Positions 45,923 to 57,890 are shown, counted from the first letter of the stretch. The stretch: DNA of 64,000 bases from Molossus alvarezi (GCA_037176705.1 CM073886.1:7646001-7710000); one strand, 5' to 3'. The notes: generated from the letters alone by a model not told the origin. Program-made: numbers and translations.

Positions 45923-48900
45923 ATGGCAATAAATAAGTACATATCAATAATCACCTTAAATGTAAATGGATTGAATGCTCCCATAAAAATACACAGAGTA
46001 GCTGATTGGATAAGAAAGCATGACTCATCTATATGTTGTTTACAAGAGACCCACCTCACAACAAAAGACTCACATAGGTTGAAAGTGAAGGGATGGAAAA
46101 AATTTTTCCAAGCAAATGGAAAGGAAAAAAAAGCTGGGGTAGCAATTCTCATATCTGATAAAATAGATTTCAAAACGAAGACCATAACTAGAGACAAAGA
46201 CGGCCACTACATAATATTGAAAGGATCTATCCAACAGGAAGATATAACCTTGATAAACATGTATGCACCCAATATAGGAGCACTAAAATATATTAAAAAT
46301 CTTGTGGAGGACTTCCAAGGAGAAATTGACAACAATACAATCATAGCAGGGGACTTCAACACCCTGTTGACAGCACTGGATAGATCCTCTAGGCAAAAAA
46401 TTAACAAGGAAACAGAGACTCTAAATGAAGCACTAGACCAAATGGATTTAACAGATATCTACAGAGAATTACACCCCAAAACTACAGAATACACATTCTT
46501 CTCAAGTGCACATGGGACATTCTCAAAGATAGACCGCATGATAGGACACAAACTAAATCTCTACAAGTTCAAGAAGATTGAAATCATATCAAGCATCTTC
46601 TCAGATCACAATGGCATGAAACTAGAAATCAATTGCAACAAGAACATGCAAAGACATTTCAACACATGGAGGCTAAATAGCATGTTATTAAACAATGAAT
46701 GGGTCACCGAGGAGATCAAGGAAGAAATCAAAAACTTCCTGGAAACCAATGAAAATGAACACACAACAACACAAAATCTATGGGATGCAGCAAAAGCAGT
46801 TCTGAGAGGGAAGTTCATAGCACTACAGGCCTACCTCAAAAAACAAGAAACATTTCTAATTGAGTGTCTAACCTCACAACTTAAAGAATTAGAAAGCAAA
46901 CAAAAAGAAAACCCCAGAGCAAGTAGAAGGAAGGAAATAGTAAAGATCAGAGCAGAAATAAATGACATAGAGAACAAAAAAACAATTCAAAGGATCAATG
47001 AAACAAAGAGCTGGTTTTTTGAAAAGATAAAAAAGATTGATGGACCCTTAGCTAGACTCACCAAGAAACAAAGAGAGAGAACCCAAATACACAAAATCAG
47101 AAATGAAAAAGGAGAAGTAACAACCAACACCACGGAAATACAAAATATCATTAACAACTACTACGAACAACTATATGGAAACAATTTAGACAATCTAAGC
47201 GAAATGGACCAATTTCTAGAAACACACAGACTCCCAAAACTGGACACGGAAGAGATAGAAAACTTGAACAGACCAATAACAACTAAGGAAATTGAAGAGG
47301 TAATCAAGACTCTCCCAGCAAACAAAAGCCCAGGCCCAGATGGCTTCACGGGGGAGTTTTACCCAACATTCAAAAAAGAACTAACACCCATTCTCCTCAA
47401 ACTATTTCAAAAAATTCAAGAAGAAGGAAGACTTCCAAACACGTTCTATGAGGCCAGCATAATTCTAATTCCAAAACCAGAAAAAGACACTACGAAGAAA
47501 GAAAACTACAGGCCAATATCCCTGATGAACATAGACGCCAAAATCCTGAACAAAATATTAGCAAATCGGATCCAGAAATACATCAAAAAAATTATTCACC
47601 ATGACCAAGTGGGATTCATTCCAGGGATGCAAGGCTGGTACAATATTCGCAAATCAATAAAAGTGATACACCACATAAACAAAATGAAGAATAAAAACCA
47701 CATGATCATATCAATAGATGCTGAAAAAGCATTCGACAAAATCCAGCATCCATTTCTGATAAAAACGCTCAGCAATGTGGGAATAGAGGGATCATATCTC
47801 AACATAATAAAGGCCATATATGAAAGACCTACAGCCAACATCATACTCAATGGACAGAAACTAAAAACATTTCCATTAAGAACAGGAACAAGACAGGGAT
47901 GTCCACTTTCACCACTCTTATTTAACATTGTACTGGAAGTCTTAGCCACAGCAATCAGACATGAAGAAAAAATAAAAGAGATCCAAATTGGAAAGGAGGA
48001 AGTGAAACTGTCATTATTTGCAGATGACATGATATTATACATAGAAAACCCTAAAGACTCCATCAAAAATCTACTAGACTTAATAAATGAATTTGGCAAA
48101 GTAGCAGGATACAAAATTAACGTCAGGAAAACGACGGCATTCTTGAACACCAATGATGAATTCACAGAAAGAGAAACTGAAAAAACAATCTCATTTACCA
48201 TCGCGCCAAAAAAATTAAGATACCTAGGAATAAACTTAACCAAAGAAGTAAAGGACCTATTTGCAGAAAACTACAGGTCATTGAAAAAAGAAATAGAGGA
48301 AGATATAAAAAAGTGGAAGCACATACCCTGTTCATGGATTGGAAGAATTAACATCATTAAAATGTCCATACTACCCAAAGCAATCTATAGATTCAATGCA
48401 ATCCCCATCAAAATACCAATGACATATTTCATACAACTAGAACAAATACTTCAAAAGTTCATATGGAACCAAAAAAGACCCCGAATAGCCACAGCAATCT
48501 TGAAAAAGAAGAACAAAGTAGGTGGGATCACAATACCAGATATCAGGTTATACTACAAAGCGACTGTAACCAAAACAGCCTGGTACTGGCAGAAGAACAG
48601 GCATATAGTCCAGTGGAACAGAACTGAAAACCCAGAAATGGACCCAAGGCAATACGCTTAATTAATATTTGACAAAGGTGGCAAGAGCATACAGTGGAGT
48701 AAAGACAGCCTCTTTAATAAATGGTGTTGGGAAAATTGGACAGCTACATGCAAAAAAATGAAACTAGACCATCAACTTACACCATACACAAAAATAAACT
48801 CGAAATGGATAAAAGACTTAAATGTGACCCATCAATCCATAAAAATTCTAGAAGAAAATGTAGGCAACAAAATTTCGGACATCATACTGAGCAGAATTTT

Positions 48901-49747
48901 CACTGATACTTCACCTAAGGCAACAGAAACAAAGGAAAAAATGAACACATGGGACTACATCAAACTAAAAAGCTTCTGCACAGCAAAAGAAACAATCATC
49001 AAAATGGAAAGGCAACCCACTGTATGGGAGAACATCATTGCCAATGATGTATCAGATAAGGGGTTAATTTCCAATATATATAGAGTGCTCATAGAACTCA
49101 ACAAAAGGAATACAAAGAACCCAATTAAAAAATGGGCAGAGGAGCTGAATAAACACCTCTCCAAACAGGACATAAAAATGGCCAAGAGACATATGAAAAA
49201 ATGCTCAACATCACTAATCATCAGAGAGATGCAAATTAAAACAACTATGAGGTATCACCTCACACCTCCCAGAATGGCCGCCATCAACAAATCATCAAAC
49301 AACAAGTGTTGGCGAGGGTGTGGAGAAAAGGGGACTCTAGTACACTGCTGGTGGGAATGCAGACTGGTACAGCCACTATGGAAAACAATATGGTGTTACC
49401 TCAACAAATTAAAAATTGAACTTCCATTTGACCCTGTGATCTCACGTCTAGGAATATACCCTAAGAAGCCTGAAACACCAATCAGGAAGAATACATGTAC
49501 CCCCATGTTTATAGTAGCACTATTTACAATAGCTAAGATCTGGAAACAGCCCAAGTGTCCATCAGTAGATGAATGGATAAAAAAGCTGTGGTACATATAC
49601 ACAATGGAGTACTATGCAGCGGTAAGAAAGAAAGATCTCTTATCCTTTGAGACGACATGGAGGGATCTGGAAAGTATTATCCTAAGTGAAAGAAGCCAAG
49701 CAGAAAAAGACAAATACCACATGATCTCACTTATATACGGAATATAA
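45923..49747 (+). pseudogene. L1 ORF2p (element D), single premature stop
   Basis: ATG 45923 starts a frame that stays open for 912 codons. A TAA (48659-48661, CAA in B) stops it. The same frame then runs open to 49747, for 1,274 codons in all (human ORF2p: 1,275 aa). Domains: endonuclease, residues 1 to about 240 ([46 protein letters not shown]). Reverse transcriptase, about 490-770 ([25 protein letters not shown]), with FADD at residues 699-702. Cys-rich end near 49300-49365 ([18 protein letters not shown]). In the endonuclease, KIDRMIGHK replaces the KIDHMIGHK of B. This is next to the likely catalytic Asp and may harm activity (inference). Confidence 0.93.
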
Positions 49748-50017
49748 TGAACATAACAGTCTGAGAAATACAGTAGACCCAGAAACATGGAAGTAGGGCA
49801 CAGACTGACATCCCTCAGAAGAGGGTGTGGGAGGGTGGGAAGAGATAAACCACAGAACTTATATGCATGTATGCATGACCAATGGACATGGACAACTAAG
49901 CCGGGGACGGGACAGGGGTGGGGTGGGGAGGGGGGTGTCAATGGGCTAAAAAAGTTAAAATATCTGTAACAAAAAAATAAATAAAAAATTTTAAAAAAGA
50001 AAAAAAAATGGAAAGGA

Positions 50018-51240
50018 AACTCACTATATGGGAGACCATAATTGTTAATGATACATCAGATAAGGGGTTAATTTCCAAAATATATAGAGTACTCATACAG
50101 CTCAACAAAAGGAAGACAAAAATCCAATTAAAAAATGGGCAGAGAAACTAAATAGACACTCTCCAAACAGGACATAGAAATGGCCAAGAGACATGAAAAA
50201 ATACTCAATGTCATGAATCATCAGAGAGATGCAAATTAAAACAACTATGAGGCATCACCTCACACCTGTCAGAATGGCTGCCATCAACAAATCATCCAAC
50301 AACAAGTACTGGCGAGGGTGTGGAGAAAAGGAGACATTAGTACACTGCTGGTGGGAATGCAGACTGGTGCAGCCACTATGGAAAACACTATGTTGTTACC
50401 TCAAAAAATTAAAAATTGAACTGCCATTTGACCCAGTGATCCCACTTCTAGGAACATACCCTAAGAAGCCTGAAACACTAATCAGAAAAAATATATGTAC
50501 CCTTATGTTTATAGCAGCACTATCTACACCAGCTAAGATCTGGAAACAGCCCAAGTGTCCATAAATAGATGAGTGGATAAAAAAGCTGTTGTACATATAC
50601 ACAATGGAGTACTATGCAGCTGTAAGAAAGAAAGATCTTATCCTTGAGATGACATGGAGGAACCTGGAGAGTATTATGCTAAGCAAAACAAGCTAAGCAG
50701 AGAAAGACAAATATCACATTATCTCACTTGTTTGTGGAATATAATGAACAAAACAAACTGATGAACAAAATAGACCAAGAGACATAGAAGTAGGATACAG
50801 AATGACGGCGGGGGAGAGATAAACCACAGAACTTATATGCGCCCTGGCCGGTTTGGCTCAGCGGTTAGAGCGTCGGCCTGTGGTCCGGAGAGACCCGGGT
50901 TCAGTTCCCGCTAAGGGCATGTACTTCGGTTGCAGTTTGTCCCCGGCCCTGGTTGGTCGTGCGGGTGGCAGCCACTCGATGTGTTCCTTTCACGTCGATG
51001 TTTCTGTCTCTCTCTCCCTTCCTCTCTTTCCCTCCCACTCTATCTGTACAAAAAATGGAAAAATATCCTCGGGTGAGGATAAAAAAAAAAAAAAAAAGAA
51101 CTTATATGCATGTATGCATAACCAATGGACATAGACAACAAAGCTGGGGCCGGGGCATGGGGGTTGGGGAGAAAGGTGTCAATGGGGGAAAAAGGAGAAA
51201 CATCAGTAACAAAAATAAATTAATAAAAATAATAAAATAA
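50018..51240 (+). pseudogene. Element C ORF2 end and 3'UTR
   Basis: Right after the duplication of D, C resumes with the codons that followed the cut. The Cys-rich part lies in the open piece 50229-50564 ([19 protein letters not shown], with the first Cys changed to Tyr). The frame ends near 50744. The 3'UTR is interrupted by a Ves SINE (50841-51096). It ends at 51240 in an AATAAATTAATAAAAATAAT tail, then the right duplication. Confidence 0.87.
50841..51096 (+). mobile_element. Ves SINE, long subtype, in the C 3'UTR
   Basis: Full copy with head GCCCTGGCCGGTTTGGCTCA, B-box part GGGTTCAGTTCCCGC, (TC)n block and tail CCTCGGGTGAGGATAAAAAA. The perfect duplication AGAACTTATATGC lies at 50828-50840 and 51097-51109. 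It is among the best-preserved Ves copies in the window. Confidence 0.97.
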
Positions 51241-51258
51241 ATTTAAGAAGTATGAAAT

Positions 51259-51634
51259 CTATGTACAAAAAAGAGTAGAGAGACTGAGAGACAGTTATGA
51301 TAACATGCATTGCTGACTGTAATTCTCTTCTTAGAAGCTGTGGGATTCCTTAGAGTCCTTATGAAAAACTCCACTTTGTGAATAGGCTGGTTGGATTGTA
51401 AACATTATGGTGTATATTTATAATCAGACAATACTTTGTTATTTATTAAACTATATAATTTAGTTAAATATCCAGGTCAATAAATATAAATATACAGGGC
51501 TGTTTTTATTGTTGATGAACATACACTGGTTTATTTAACAAGTTCTCTTCCCTAATGGCTTCCAGTAAGTTTATTCCAAAATGAACAGCCTTTAAAAAAT
51601 ACTTGCACAGTTATCATCTTCCCATAAATTCTTT
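51259..51634. other. No recognised feature
   Basis: AT-rich sequence after element C. Nothing was recognised. Confidence 0.4.
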
Positions 51635-51649
51635 AAGATTGCTATGTCA

Positions 51650-51750
51650 TGCCCTGGCCAGTTTGGCTCAGTGGTTGGAGCGTCGGCCTGCAGAACAGAA
51701 GACCAGAAAGTCCCAGGTTTGGTTCCCGCTAGGGGCACGTACCAAATAAA
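51650..51750 (+). mobile_element. Ves head-only SINE with short A-rich tail
   Basis: It holds the tRNA-like head only (GCCCTGGCCAGTTTGGCTCA ... CCCGCTAGGGGCACGTACC) plus AAATAAA. The duplication AAGATTGCTATGTCA (51635-51649) and AAGATTGCTGTGTCA (51751-51765) differs at one base. It shares three changes with the copy at 33154 (CCAGTTT, GTTGGAGC, CTAGGGGCA) and the same end point GTACC. It carries about 9 extra bases in the anticodon-arm region. Confidence 0.88.
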
Positions 51751-51765
51751 AAGATTGCTGTGTCA

Positions 51766-52310
51766 AAAGATATTTTTTATTCAAAATTGCTTACATATTG
51801 TCATACTACCTTCTAGAACAATTTTATTAATTTATACTTTACTAGCAATAATTGGGTGATTGGGTTTCCCTCAAATTATTACTAACTCTAGATTTTGTAA
51901 ATATTTTCAATATTTGCAACCTGTTGGGAGAAGCACATGTCACATTTAAAAAATTGAATTTATTTGATTACCAGTAAAAATGAACATCACATGTTTATTG
52001 GCGATTTGTATTTCTTATTTTGTGAGTTGTTTCTTCATGTCTTTTGATTATTTTTTATTTGGAAGTTTATGCATTGCAATACTTCTCCCCCACTTCATTT
52101 CTGTTTTTCTTTATTTTCGATCGTGTATGCATATCTGTTGGAAGAGTGCAGGCATTTTTAAAGCCTTGGAGTCAAATTTCTCAACTTTCCATTTTTCCAG
52201 ATTTCCTGTTTTGGAAAAGAAAGGCAATGGTTTTTACCCATACAACAACAAACAGTTTGGTGGAGGGGAGGCTGGTAAAAGGGGGAGAATATAGACACCT
52301 ACAATGATAT
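51766..52310. other. No recognised feature
   Basis: T-rich sequence. The open frame 51980-52294 has no recognised domain and is probably chance. Confidence 0.4.
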
Positions 52311-52320
52311 CAACATTAAA

Positions 52321-52570
52321 TTTTTTTTTTTATCCTCACCCGAGGACATTTTTCCATTTTTTTGTTCAGATAGAGTGGGAGGGAGAGAGAGGAAAAGAGG
52401 GAGAGAGAGAAACATCGACATGAAAGGGACACATCAAGTGGCTGTCATCCACACGACCAACCAGGGCCGGGGACAAATGGCAACCGAGGTACGTGCCCTT
52501 AGCGGAACCGAACCTGGGTCTCTCCGGATCTCAGGCGGACGCTCTAACCGCTGAGCCAAACCGGCCAGGG
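52321..52570 (-). mobile_element. Ves SINE, long subtype
   Basis: The minus-strand copy has a T-run and CCTCACCCGAGGACATTTTT at the left, and the reverse complement of the head (CTGAGCCAAACCGGCCAGGG) at the right. The perfect duplication CAACATTAAA lies at 52311-52320 and 52571-52580. The head is close to the young consensus. Confidence 0.96.
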
Positions 52571-52580
52571 CAACATTAAA

Positions 52581-54585
52581 AATTTTTAATAAAAAATTTA
52601 TCAATGAAAAAAGCACTTCTGGAGGATCTCTGGGAAGGATTTTGACTTGAGCACAGTCATTTAATTTTCTCAAGATTTTTATGAAAATACTATTGTGAGC
52701 AGTTTGAACTAGTCTAGAATGTTAAGAGTGCAGAATTAAAATTGTTCTAGGATCCCATGTTTCAGAAAGACAGGCAGCTTAGTGTGGCCTTAAATTGGAT
52801 CTTCTTACTTGAGACACAAAGCTCTGCTGACCATTTATTTAAATAGCCCTGGGGCAGAAGACTTCAGAAACTTGATATTCCTCGTATGACAAAGACAGTT
52901 ACTGCTTACCAAATATTTGTGAAGTCCTTCACATTTCCAAGCTTCTTTGCAGTTAGGTTTGAGCTATGAAATTGGTTTTCATTAATAGGCTGGGAGCAGA
53001 TGTGAGGTGTAACATGTCTAAGGAGCAGCACCCACAACGCCAACATATGGTTACTGCATTTCATTGTTTTCCCCTGCTGTGAGTATGTTATGGTCCAGAA
53101 AGAGACACTTTATCTATCCTGAAACTTGTAATGAAGAACATGTGTGGCCAGCGTTGCAGACAACTCACAGTAAACTTGAAATAGGAGTAAGGAACAAATC
53201 ACAAAGATTCTGTCATTATTTGCTTCTGCAGCATAACTGAATCGTAATTTCAAGACACCAAGGTAAAACCTGCAAATCCTTTTCAAGCCTAGGCTCTGAA
53301 CTGGCCCAGTGCCACTTCCACTGTGCGCTAGTGCTCAAGGACTCCCAAGGCCAGCTCAGATTCAAGAGGGGGAAATGGATGGAGGTTAGTGTCAAAACAT
53401 CTGTGGTCATCTTTCATCGGACACAATCGGACACAATCTGTCCTCTGGCCACACACACATTCCTCTCTCATGAAAAACACTCATTCCCTTCCAAGACCAC
53501 CCAAGTCTCACTCTGTGATGGCTTTGGTTCAAATTCTAGGGTATTGTCGTCTAAATCAGGTCCTGCTGTAGATGAGACGATTATGATGTGGTCCCTTGAG
53601 TATGGTTCTTGATCTGAAGATCTATGGATTAAAGAGCTCAGCTATCAAATACACCCAATATGCAGCAGAAAGACAAAGATCAGATAACATCAGTTATTAA
53701 CTGGGGAAATGGGTGTGCACACACACAGTAGTTGCTCGCCTGTAGCAATGCTGAAATCTGGCCAGGAGCATTCTGTTGGCTCCTTGATTTGGGCCTAATT
53801 TTACTCTCTGGTAAGGATTTTCCATGGCTCTTGGTTCTATCCTCTGAGGCTATTCCATTCCGAAAGAAATTGATCAGTATACAACTGAGTAGGCTTCTCA
53901 GCTCCTTTCTTTTTATAACAAGTTGGATACTCATAATTTTATGCTATTTCTGTCCCTTCTAATACAAGTTACCAATACTTTCACCAACTGAATTCTCTTA
54001 AATATTATGTGAGTTTCCCATAAATCTTATTAGGTTTCACTCCATTAGGCAGCAGCACCACTCACAGATCTCTTCATGACAAGCTTCATCTGGCTCCTTT
54101 CAGAGTCCGGATGCTGCGAGACAACACTCGCCAGATGTTTTGAAGCTTTTTTGTCTAGTTGAGAGAGTCCATGAGGCATGCCCATCTTTCTGGAGTGGTA
54201 GAAGGATCTTAATCTCTTCTTGGAGATCATCTTTCCCCTGAGGCTTTTTTATTTTTATTTTTTATTGAGGTCTCTGCTGTCTTGAGAGTCTGAAAATAAA
54301 AAATGGCTTTCATTTTGAACTAACAGGTTCTGGTTTTCTTATATTTATTCTAAATTCTTATTGAAATGGAAGACAAAAGAGTTCCTTTTTTATTTTAGCT
54401 CATCTCTCTCCTTCTGTACTTTATTATACAAAATAAACAAAATAAACCAGTAGTTTCAACATTCTGAAAATCTCCTTAGCAAAATCTATAAATGTATTCT
54501 ATATAGTTTCTGTTTTCCACTTTATCTCTAGGAAGTGTAGCCAAACTTTTCATCATTAAAGATATACATTTCCATTACTCTAGTC
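52581..54585. other. Old sequence, one dispersed repeat, no gene recognised
   Basis: Apart from the repeat at 53738-53885, nothing can be named. A 61-codon open frame on the minus strand (54045-54230, starting MISKKRLRSFYHSRKMG) is the only one I looked at twice. It has a basic composition but no family I recognise. Confidence 0.4.
53738..53885. repeat. Unassigned dispersed repeat, copy 2
   Basis: It resembles 9460-9600 (TGAAATCTGGCCAG, TCCTTGATT, TCCATGGCTCTTGG). The orientation is the same. Family not identified. Confidence 0.5.
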
Positions 54586-54766
54586 CAGTGATTCTCAACC
54601 TGTGGGTCGCGACCCCTTTGGGGGTTGACTGACGTTTCACAGGGGTTTCCGATGGTCTTAGGAACCGAGACACCGCTCCTCTGTCCCACTCCAGGCGGGT
54701 CTGCCCATATGCAGACACGCCCACAGACAACATGGGGAGCTGTATTAGGAAGGTTGAGAACCACTG
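54586..54766 (+). mobile_element. SPIN-type non-autonomous hAT element
   Basis: The 181-bp element starts with CAGTGATTCTCAACCTGTGG and ends with AAGGTTGAGAACCACTG. These form a terminal inverted repeat of about 16 bp with one mismatch. Next to the left end is GGGTCGCGACCCCTTTGGGG, the hallmark of the SPIN family. CTAGTC is present on both sides of the element (CTCTAGTC left, CTAGTCTC right), close to the nnnTAnnn 8-bp target of this hAT group but not perfect. The interior differs from the SPIN sequence I know, so this may be a subfamily. Confidence 0.82.
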
Positions 54767-54951
54767 CTAGTCTCTAATAACAAGTTCTTACTTGTTCACT
54801 AAGACTCCTTGAGGCTCTTCCAGTTCTTGTCTACAACTCAGCCCCAAAACAATGTCATCTTTTTTTTTTTTTTAATCGAAGCATCTTTCTCTGCATACCA
54901 AACTATGTTTTCATCATTCGTTGATGTGTTACAAACCACTACACAACTTAG

Positions 54952-55125
54952 AGGCAGGTGTGGCTCAGTGGATTGAGTGCTGTCACATGGAATTCTCGGT
55001 TCAATTCCCAGTCAGGGCACATGCCCAGGTTGCAGGCTCGATCCCCAGTGAGGGACATGCAGGAAGCAGCCGGTCGATGTTTCTCTCTCTCTCTCCCTAA
55101 AAATCAATTAAAAATATTAAAACAC
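54952..55125 (+). mobile_element. Ves-type SINE, older subtype
   Basis: It has the head GCAGGTGTGGCTCAGTGGAT, the B-box part GGTTCAATTCCCAGT, a short CT block and the ending CCCTAAAAATCAATTAAAAA. No clear duplication was found. It belongs to the same subtype as 381-587. Confidence 0.85.
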
Positions 55126-56435
55126 AAGAAAACTTTATGCTCATAATTATTTGAGTATGGGATTTATTTAGGGCATAGCAGGGACCATAATTTGTGTCTG
55201 TTTTACCAAGCCTGAGATCTCAGTTGGAGAGGCTCAGTTGTCTATAGATGGTGTGGATGCCTTGGCTGAGGCCCAAGTGGAAAGAATGACTTCATCTTGG
55301 GTTCTCTATCTCTGTCCCTGCTCTGGGACAGCCCTCAGACAAGGGAACCCTCTCAGGCAGCTTATGGAGAGGTCCACATAGCAAGAAACCGAGGTTGTCC
55401 ATCAGCCACGTGAGTGACCTTGGTGAATCTCCCGAGGCTTGCACACAACCATGAGAGTGAGCTTGGAAGTGTGTTCTCCCTTGGTCGAGCCCTCACGGGG
55501 CACAGCCCTGGTTCTCATCCGGGTTGCAACCTTACGCAGGACACTGAGGCGTACCACTCAGCTGCTCCTGGATTCCAGATCCACAGAAATGGCGAGAAGG
55601 ATTTGTCGTTTGAAGCTCCTACGTGTGGGGACATTTGTTATGCAATGATTGATCATTAATATCATTGTCCCACTATTTTCTCATGATAATATATTGGATA
55701 TGTGTGTGGCAGAGAACTTCTAAATTCATAGGTCTCTGGATCAAGAGCTGTTATATCCGACCCTGATGTAGGGCTAATGCCTAATGCCTGATTGATAGGA
55801 CTTTCAGACTGACCCCTGTAGGGAGAGGAGGAGTGTGTTGTGGAAGTGAATACTCGTGCACAGGGGGTGGGTGTGGAACATAGCATACCCTGCAAAATAT
55901 TTGCTGCCCTTTCTAGAGGGGAAGATGATACTCCTCCATTTCATTGATACCTGATGGGCCATGTGATTCTCCACAGCAAATGAAATATGAGCAGACGTGA
56001 CGTATGCCATGAATTAGTCACATTAAGATTCTTCCCCTCTATCTTTTCCCTTTGCCATGAGAGCAGCAAGTCTCAGATGAGGCTTCAGCCTAGGACCTGG
56101 AGTGAAAACTACATGCAACAGCTGACTTGTAAGGGGCGCAGATTGTGGGCCAGAGATCAGCCTTTGCTGCAGCAAGCCTTTGGGATTTCAGGGTCGCTTG
56201 TCAGTGGGGCATTACTTAACCTCAGCGGGCTCAGTAGTGACTCTCTAGGGCTGTTCTTCAATCCTGCCACAATCATGGAGGCCACCAGCTTGTTCTGAGC
56301 CCCTGTGCACCTGTGGGAAGCAGAGCTCATGGAGACCTACTGGATGTGAACAGCAACAATTGACATTTTTTCTGATAAGCCTTCAGGGTACGGGAATTAC
56401 ACTTTTATATATTTTTTAAAACAAAAACATAGCAT
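55126..56435. other. No recognised feature
   Basis: Moderate GC content. No repeat family or exon could be defended. Frames such as 55414-55659 plus show no domain. Confidence 0.4.
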
Positions 56436-56683
56436 AACTCTGGCCAGTTTGGCTCAATGGTTAGAGCGTTGGCTGGTGGACTAAAGAGTCACGGGTTTGA
56501 GTCTGGTCAAGGGCACATACCTCTATTTCAGTTTGATCCCGGGCCCTGATTGGGGTCATGCGGAAGGCAACTGATTGATGTGTCTCTCTCACATCAATGT
56601 TTCTCTCTCTCTCTCTTCCTCCCTTCCTTCCCCCTTCAACTGAATCTGATAATCAGTAGAAAAATATCCTCTGGTGAGGATTT
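56436..56683 (+). mobile_element. Ves SINE, long subtype (older copy)
   Basis: It has the head CTCTGGCCAGTTTGGCTCAA, a (TC)n block, and the tail AAAAATATCCTCTGGTGAGG. The flanks carry an approximate duplication AAAACATAGCATA / AAAACATAGCCTA. It is more diverged than the copies in the L1 stacks. Confidence 0.92.
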
Positions 56684-57069
56684 AAAAAAACATAGCCTAT
56701 ATAAGCTTATTCTAATTCACACCTCTGATGCTATCTTGATTTAAAATTTTGACATTTTTTTCATTATGTGTTTTTGTATTAGTTTGATTTTTTAAAGTAG
56801 TACATTAAAATAATATGTGTCTCAATTACCGAGTTTGAGAGGCACCCTCCAATTTTGCTCTGATGTGACTGTTTCACTAACTGCACTTCAATCCTGGTCC
56901 TGCCCCGAGGATGCAGGTGAATAAGATTTTGTTCAAGGCCACAGGGGTTGCCCTTATTATCTATTATAACCGTACGGTGCTGAATGCCAGGCCGTCCTGC
57001 CTGGGCTATCACAGCACCATCAGAAGCATGAAATCCCAAGTTCTTCTGTTAGAGGGAACGAAACTGAAA

Positions 57070-57175
57070 CGCGAAAGGATAAAATAATTTGGCTACAGTC
57101 ACAATCTGGTAAATTACAGCTCTTGTATCCAAACTCATTATCTTGCGACTCAAGTTTAGCATTCTTTCTACTGCA
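57070..57175 (-). repeat. MIR remnant
   Basis: The plus strand here reads as the reverse complement of the MIR core and 3' half (AAATAATTTGGCTACAGTCACA, with CACTAC-like endings decayed). MIR is an ancient tRNA-derived SINE shared by mammals. Confidence 0.55.
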
Positions 57176-57594
57176 ATAAAACAGCCAATTCGAGATCCTT
57201 GTCTCCACAAAGAGAAATCAGCTCCTTGTTAAATTTCATTTGGGTATTCTGGGCAAAAATGTTAGGAAATAATAAAAATCTGGAGTTTCTTTCCTGTAAC
57301 TCCAGAGCACGATTTTACTCCAGCGCAGACTATAAACTGACACCGATTATGAGCTTCTGTGGTATTTAGCTTTATGATAATTACCTATTTGAATAGCTGA
57401 TAAGAGTTAATTTATCCTGAAGACAACTAGGAATAAAAGAATAATTGGGTTATAAAATTAAAGCAATAACATCTGTAGTTTCTACTACATTGAACATATT
57501 TGATGTAGAGAATATTTCAATTAGGCTGAAAAAAATCTGTGAATGCTTTTCTTCCTTATATTCTTCCTAAAAAGATTGAAGACCTACCACACTA

Positions 57595-57618
57595 AAAAAA
57601 AAAAAAAAAAAAAAAAAA
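57595..57618. repeat. Orphan poly(A) run
   Basis: About 25 A in a row without a SINE or L1 body upstream and without a clear duplication. Confidence 0.7.
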
Positions 57619-57807
57619 TCAAAACTATAAAACGTTCCCAGTCTTTTGATATTTTACATCTACAGAAAAGTATGCCCCTTGACCACAGATACTCTTCAGT
57701 GACCTGTCGTTGCTAAGGGAAAGAAATTCCCAGCCTCCTGTGAGTTTAGTTCAGCAGAATGAATGGGGAGTTTCTGCATGATTATTGGCTTGACTTAAAC
57801 CAGGTAG

Positions 57808-57890
57808 TCATGGATCTCAATCCTGGCACTATTGCTAATTCTCTGTGACTTTGGGTCAGTTGTGTAACTTTTCTGGGCCTTGGCTTTCCT
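57808..57890 (+). repeat. MIR remnant
   Basis: The stretch CAATCCTGGCACTATTGCTA, then CTGTGACTTTGGGTCAGTTG and TTCTGGGCCTTGGCTTTCCT follows the MIR consensus order. Confidence 0.75.

Larger units (their letters stand above)
44171..50004 (+). mobile_element. Element D: young full-length L1 (5,834 bp)
   Basis: D sits in ORF2 of element C. The perfect 13-bp duplication AAAATGGAAAGGA at 44158-44170 and 50005-50017 fixes the ends. Order: 5'UTR (44171-44993), ORF1 (44994-45877, broken), ORF2 (45923-49747, one stop), a 3'UTR with a G-rich tract (49903-49936) and the tail ATAAATAAAAAATTTTAAAA. Its length differs from B by only 2 bp. Confidence 0.97.
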
